Below are positions 61,050 through 64,000 of a stretch of 64,000 nt of DNA, piece after piece. The notes under the pieces are model-generated. The model was not told the DNA's origin, ran no database searches, and saw nothing but the letters and a program-made list of their open reading frames with translations. Numbering within the stretch: position 1 is the stretch's first letter; each line of letters begins with the position of its first letter. The stretch spans positions 496,001 through 560,000 of the forward strand of contig CP074402.1 of assembly GCA_018388625.1 (NCBI GenBank). The letters run 5' to 3'. Both the position numbers and the translations under genes were made by a program. This stretch comes from Nocardiopsis eucommiae (GTDB lineage Bacteria; Actinomycetota; Actinomycetes; Streptosporangiales; Streptosporangiaceae).

Positions 61050-61433
61050 GTGCCCACCGGCAAGGTCAAGTGGTACGACGGCGACAAGGGTTTCGGCTTT
61101 CTCACCCAGGACGACGGCGGTGAGGTGTTCGTGCACTCCACCTCGCTGCCGACCGGAACCACCACCCTGAAGCCCGGCCAACGGGTCGAGTTCGGCGTGG
61201 CCGACGGGCGCAAGGGCGCCCAGGCGCTCCAGGTCAGACTCCTGGACACGCAGCACTCCGTGGCGAGGGCGCGCCGCAAGAAGCCCGACGAGATGGTGCT
61301 CATCACCGAGGACCTCATCAAGCTCCTGGAGAACGTCTCCAACGGCTACCGGCGCGGCCACCACCCCGACAGGCGCGAGGCTGCCCGGGTCGCCGCCGTG
61401 CTGCGCGTGGTGGCCGACGACCTGGAGGCCTGA
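61050..61433 (+). CDS. Cold-shock domain protein with C-terminal extension
   Basis: A 127-residue protein. Residues 1-65 form a cold-shock domain with the RNP motifs KGFGFL and VFVHSTSL, which bind single-stranded nucleic acid. The other half is a helical tail (PDEMVLITEDLIKLLENVSN and AARVAAVLRVVADDLEA) that is absent from CspA but usual in the actinobacterial form paired with DUF3027. GTG start with GAGG seven bases upstream. Followed by a textbook terminator. Confidence 0.93.
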   Translation: MPTGKVKWYDGDKGFGFLTQDDGGEVFVHSTSLPTGTTTLKPGQRVEFGVADGRKGAQALQVRLLDTQHSVARARRKKPDEMVLITEDLIKLLENVSNGYRRGHHPDRREAARVAAVLRVVADDLEA

Positions 61434-61457
61434 CGACCCCCGGGGTACCTGGTCAGG

Positions 61458-61496
61458 GGCCGTGGCGGACGCGTTCGGCGTCCACCACGGCCTTTT
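61458..61496 (+). terminator. Intrinsic terminator of the cold-shock gene
   Basis: GGCCGTGG-C-GGACGC pairs with GCGTCC-A-CCACGGCC (one mismatch) around an eight- to nine-base loop, followed directly by TTTT. It is the clearest intrinsic terminator in the window. Confidence 0.9.
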
Positions 61497-61703
61497 CGGC
61501 GCCTCGGGACCCTTCGATCGCGCCCGGTGTCCGCTGGCCGAAAAAACGGGTGACTTTCTGTCCCGAACCCCCGGAATCACGGTCGGTGGGCGCCCAGATC
61601 ACCCGTATCCGCCGTCCCTGGTGGCACAAGACTCCGTCATGAGGTCGTATCGGCCGAACCTTGACCCGCGTTATGGTCAAATCGGTGCCCGCGATCAGTG
61701 AGA

Positions 61704-62519
61704 ATGGTGAACGTGAGCCCTTCTCGACGTTCTCCTGTACCGGACAAAGCATGTGTCGACGCGGTGGATCTGGCCCGCTCGGTTGCGGCGGAGGTCGGGC
61801 GACCCGAATGGGTCGGTGAGCACCTCACCGCCCAGGTCGAGGACACGCGCCTGGTCACCCACTACTTCCAGTGCCTGGACCCCTCCTACCCGGGATGGAC
61901 CTACTCGGTCACCGTCGTCCGCGCCTCGCGCGCCAAGGACGTCACGGTCAACGAGGTCGTCCTGCTGCCCGGCGAGGGTGCCCTGGTCGCTCCGAACTGG
62001 GTGCCCTGGAAGGAACGACTGCGCCCGGGCGACGTCGGTGTGGGGGACCTGCTCCCCACCGAAGAGGACGACGAACGCCTCGTCCCCGGCTACGCGCAGG
62101 TGCCCGACAGCGAACTCGACGCCGAGGGCATGGACAAGCAGATGGTGTGGGAGCTGGGACTGGGCCGACGCCAGGTCCTCTCCGAGGTCGGCCGCGAGCA
62201 GGCCGCGGAGCGCTGGTACAACGGCGAGCCCGGACCCCGCAGCCCCATCGCCACGGCCGCTCCGGCGGCCTGCGCCACCTGTGGGTTCCTGACCCCGCTC
62301 GCCGGTGAGCTGCGCCAGATGTTCGGCGTGTGCACCAACGAGTACGCGCCCGACGACGGCAGGGTCGTGTCCCTCGACCACGGTTGCGGAGCCCACTCCG
62401 AGGTCCGCCGCCCCGGCCCGCAGAACGAGCCGGTCGCACCGGTCGTCGACGAGATGGGGTACGACCACATCGTCTTCGACGACACCACGGAACTGGAACT
62501 GGTCTCCAGCGACTCCTGA
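61704..62519 (+). CDS. DUF3027 protein
   Basis: A 271-residue DUF3027 protein of unknown function, specific to actinobacteria. Conserved text is WTYSVTVVRASRAKDVTVNE, VAPNWVPWKERLRPGDVG, VLSEVGREQAAERWYNGEPG and a cysteine-rich end CATCGFLTPL with CTNEYAPDDG and DHGCGAHSE, probably a zinc site. Starts at 61698, 61704 or 61713 are possible; none has a strong ribosome site. It follows the cold-shock gene, as in related genomes. Confidence 0.9.
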   Translation: MVNVSPSRRSPVPDKACVDAVDLARSVAAEVGRPEWVGEHLTAQVEDTRLVTHYFQCLDPSYPGWTYSVTVVRASRAKDVTVNEVVLLPGEGALVAPNWVPWKERLRPGDVGVGDLLPTEEDDERLVPGYAQVPDSELDAEGMDKQMVWELGLGRRQVLSEVGREQAAERWYNGEPGPRSPIATAAPAACATCGFLTPLAGELRQMFGVCTNEYAPDDGRVVSLDHGCGAHSEVRRPGPQNEPVAPVVDEMGYDHIVFDDTTELELVSSDS

Positions 62520-62552
62520 CGAGCCGACCAACACGGGCAGATCCACCTGAAC

Positions 62553-62586
62553 AACGGGCCCCGTCGCACACGCGGCGGGGCCCGTT
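62553..62586 (+). terminator. Terminator after DUF3027
   Basis: AACGGGCCCCGTCGC pairs with GCGGCGGGGCCCGTT (one G-T pair) around a four-base loop. Confidence 0.8.
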
Positions 62587-62744
62587 CCCGTCCCCGCCCG
62601 GCGCGCACGCCACGCGGTCCCGACCGGACCCGAACCGCCGCGGTCGTGGGCTAGGGTCGACCTACCACCAAGCTCGCCCTGTCGCTCCCGGCACACCCGT
62701 GTCGGGTTGATCGGACCGCGCGCCCAGCGCAGGAGGAGACCACC

Positions 62745-64000
62745 ATGGCCGATCCGGTGACCGCTTCGGTGGACGACACCTTCGACACGGCCGAACTGCG
62801 CCGCCGCGTGCTGTCGGCGTGGGCCGACGCGCCCGCCCGCTTCCGGGAGGACGCCAACGCCGAGGAGGACTTCGCGCTCGGCGGGTACCGCGACCGGGTC
62901 GTGGTCGAGCTCGCGCAGAACGCAGCCGACGCCGCCCGCCGCGCGGGGGTTCCCGGCAGGCTCCTCCTCGCCCTCGACGGCGACCGCCTCACCGCCGCCA
63001 ACACCGGCGCCCCGCTGACCTCGGAGGGCGTGGAGTCCCTGGCCACGCTGCGGGCCTCCAGCAAGCGCGACGACCACGGTTCGGCGGGCCGGTTCGGGGT
63101 CGGCTTCTCCGCCGTGGTGTCACTCAGCGACGACGTCACCGTGGACTCCGGCGGCACCGCCGTGCACTTCTCCGCCGAGCGGGCCCGCGCGGTGGTCACC
63201 GACCTGCTCGACGCCGACGGCACCCACGCCGACCTCGCGGACGAGGTGGGCCGCCGTGCCGGGCACGTGCCCATGCTGCGCCTGCCGTTCGCCGCCGACG
63301 TCGTGCCCGAGCGCCCCGAGGGCGCCTACGACACCGTCGTCACGCTGGTCCTCCGCGACGAACGGGCCCGCGAACGGGTCCTGGAACTGCTGGACCGCAC
63401 TGGGGAGGCGCTCCTGCTCGCCCTGGAGGGGATCTCCGAGGTGCGCGTCGTCGTCGACGGCGAACCGAGGACGCTCACCCGCGCTCCCGGCGACGACGGC
63501 AACGACCTGGTCACCACCCACAGCGACGCCGGGGGCAGCCGGGTCACGCCCTGGCGCGTGCTGCGCCGGTTCGGCGAGTTCGCCGCGCACCTGCTCGCGG
63601 ACCGCCCCACGGAGGAACGCGAACGTTCCACGTGGTCGCTGACCTGGGCGGTGCCCGTGACCCCTGACGGAAGCGTGGCCACGCTGCCCGCCGACGTCGA
63701 GCACGTCGTGCACGCGCCCACCCCCACGGACACCGAACTCGACCTGCCCGCCGTGCTCATCGGCACGTTCCCGCTGGGCGCCGACCGGCGCTCCGTACAG
63801 CCGGGCGCCGCCACGGACCTCCTGCTCATGGAGGCGGCCGACGCCTACTGCGCGCTGCTGCGCCGCTTCGCCCCCGCCGCCGCCCTCGACCTCGTGCCCG
63901 CCACCCGGGTGGGTGGCGGAGCGGTCGACGCGGTCTTCCGCACCCGCGTCTCCGAACCGCTCCAGGACACCCCGTTCCTGGCCACCGCCGCCGGTCACCC
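62745..64000 (+). CDS. Sacsin/HSP90-like ATPase domain protein, partial
   Basis: The first 418 residues of a protein that runs off the window. A GHKL-type ATP-binding fold is visible: VVVELAQNAADAARR (N-box), AANTGAPLTSEGV, and GRFGVGFSAVVSLSD (the GVGF lid motif). This layout matches the sacsin N-terminal domain found in large bacterial proteins next to DUF3027. AGGAGGAG precedes the ATG at 62745. It may act as a chaperone-like or DNA-related ATPase; the remainder would decide. Confidence 0.9.
   Translation, partial: MADPVTASVDDTFDTAELRRRVLSAWADAPARFREDANAEEDFALGGYRDRVVVELAQNAADAARRAGVPGRLLLALDGDRLTAANTGAPLTSEGVESLATLRASSKRDDHGSAGRFGVGFSAVVSLSDDVTVDSGGTAVHFSAERARAVVTDLLDADGTHADLADEVGRRAGHVPMLRLPFAADVVPERPEGAYDTVVTLVLRDERARERVLELLDRTGEALLLALEGISEVRVVVDGEPRTLTRAPGDDGNDLVTTHSDAGGSRVTPWRVLRRFGEFAAHLLADRPTEERERSTWSLTWAVPVTPDGSVATLPADVEHVVHAPTPTDTELDLPAVLIGTFPLGADRRSVQPGAATDLLLMEAADAYCALLRRFAPAAALDLVPATRVGGGAVDAVFRTRVSEPLQDTPFLATAAGH

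Overview
The window is very GC-rich (about 72 percent) and gene-dense. It has actinobacterial hallmarks: GTG and TTG starts with GGAGG-type ribosome sites, an OtsA-DUF3263-OtsB trehalose locus, CIRCE-controlled groEL, an XPB-type helicase, a cold-shock/DUF3027 pair and a type I-E CRISPR repeat. Nocardiopsis or a close relative in the Streptosporangiales is my best guess, made from protein style only.

Layout. 1-3.8 kb: the end of a nonribosomal peptide synthetase (A-PCP-TE), its MbtH partner and a DrrAB-type exporter, followed by an MFS transporter. 5.2-8.2 kb: a lower-GC restriction-modification island with an Eco29kI-like GIY-YIG endonuclease, a C5 methyltransferase and a Vsr repair nuclease. 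8.2-13.4 kb: a nitronate monooxygenase-like gene, an MFS transporter, a short-chain dehydrogenase and an acyl-CoA synthetase. 13.5-20.8 kb: a self-contained polyol phosphotransferase locus (HPr, FruK-type kinase, DeoR regulator, EIIC, EIIB, EIIA, zinc dehydrogenase, EI). 20.9-26.1 kb: a TetR/efflux pair with three evenly spaced operators, argJ and a serine hydrolase. 26.1-32.4 kb: otsB, DUF3263 and otsA interspersed with a degenerate subtilase and two copies of a small CTAG-targeting inverted-repeat element. 32.6-34.5 kb: a SAM-I riboswitch ahead of threonine synthase, then a CysO-like sulfur carrier. 34.7-35.4 kb: a 12-repeat CRISPR array with no cas genes in the window. 35.5-39.7 kb: groEL with two CIRCE operators, zwf and a NUDIX hydrolase. 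40-50 kb: a ribbon-helix-helix protein, a heptanucleotide repeat, a heterodimeric ABC exporter with complementary degenerate ATP sites, CPBP proteases, a zeta-toxin-like kinase, a LURP-one protein and an R2-like oxidase. 50-64 kb: XPB helicase, a WD40 serine/threonine kinase, a large WYL-tailed protein, membrane proteins, a cold-shock protein, DUF3027 and the start of a sacsin/HSP90-like ATPase.

About 26 genes are broken by some 36 single-base steps, nearly all repaired by restoring one base, and where I looked closely the break lies in a G or C run. Housekeeping genes are hit (thrC, zwf, otsA, XPB). I therefore treat these as probable sequence errors and annotate each gene across its full span, giving the restored length.
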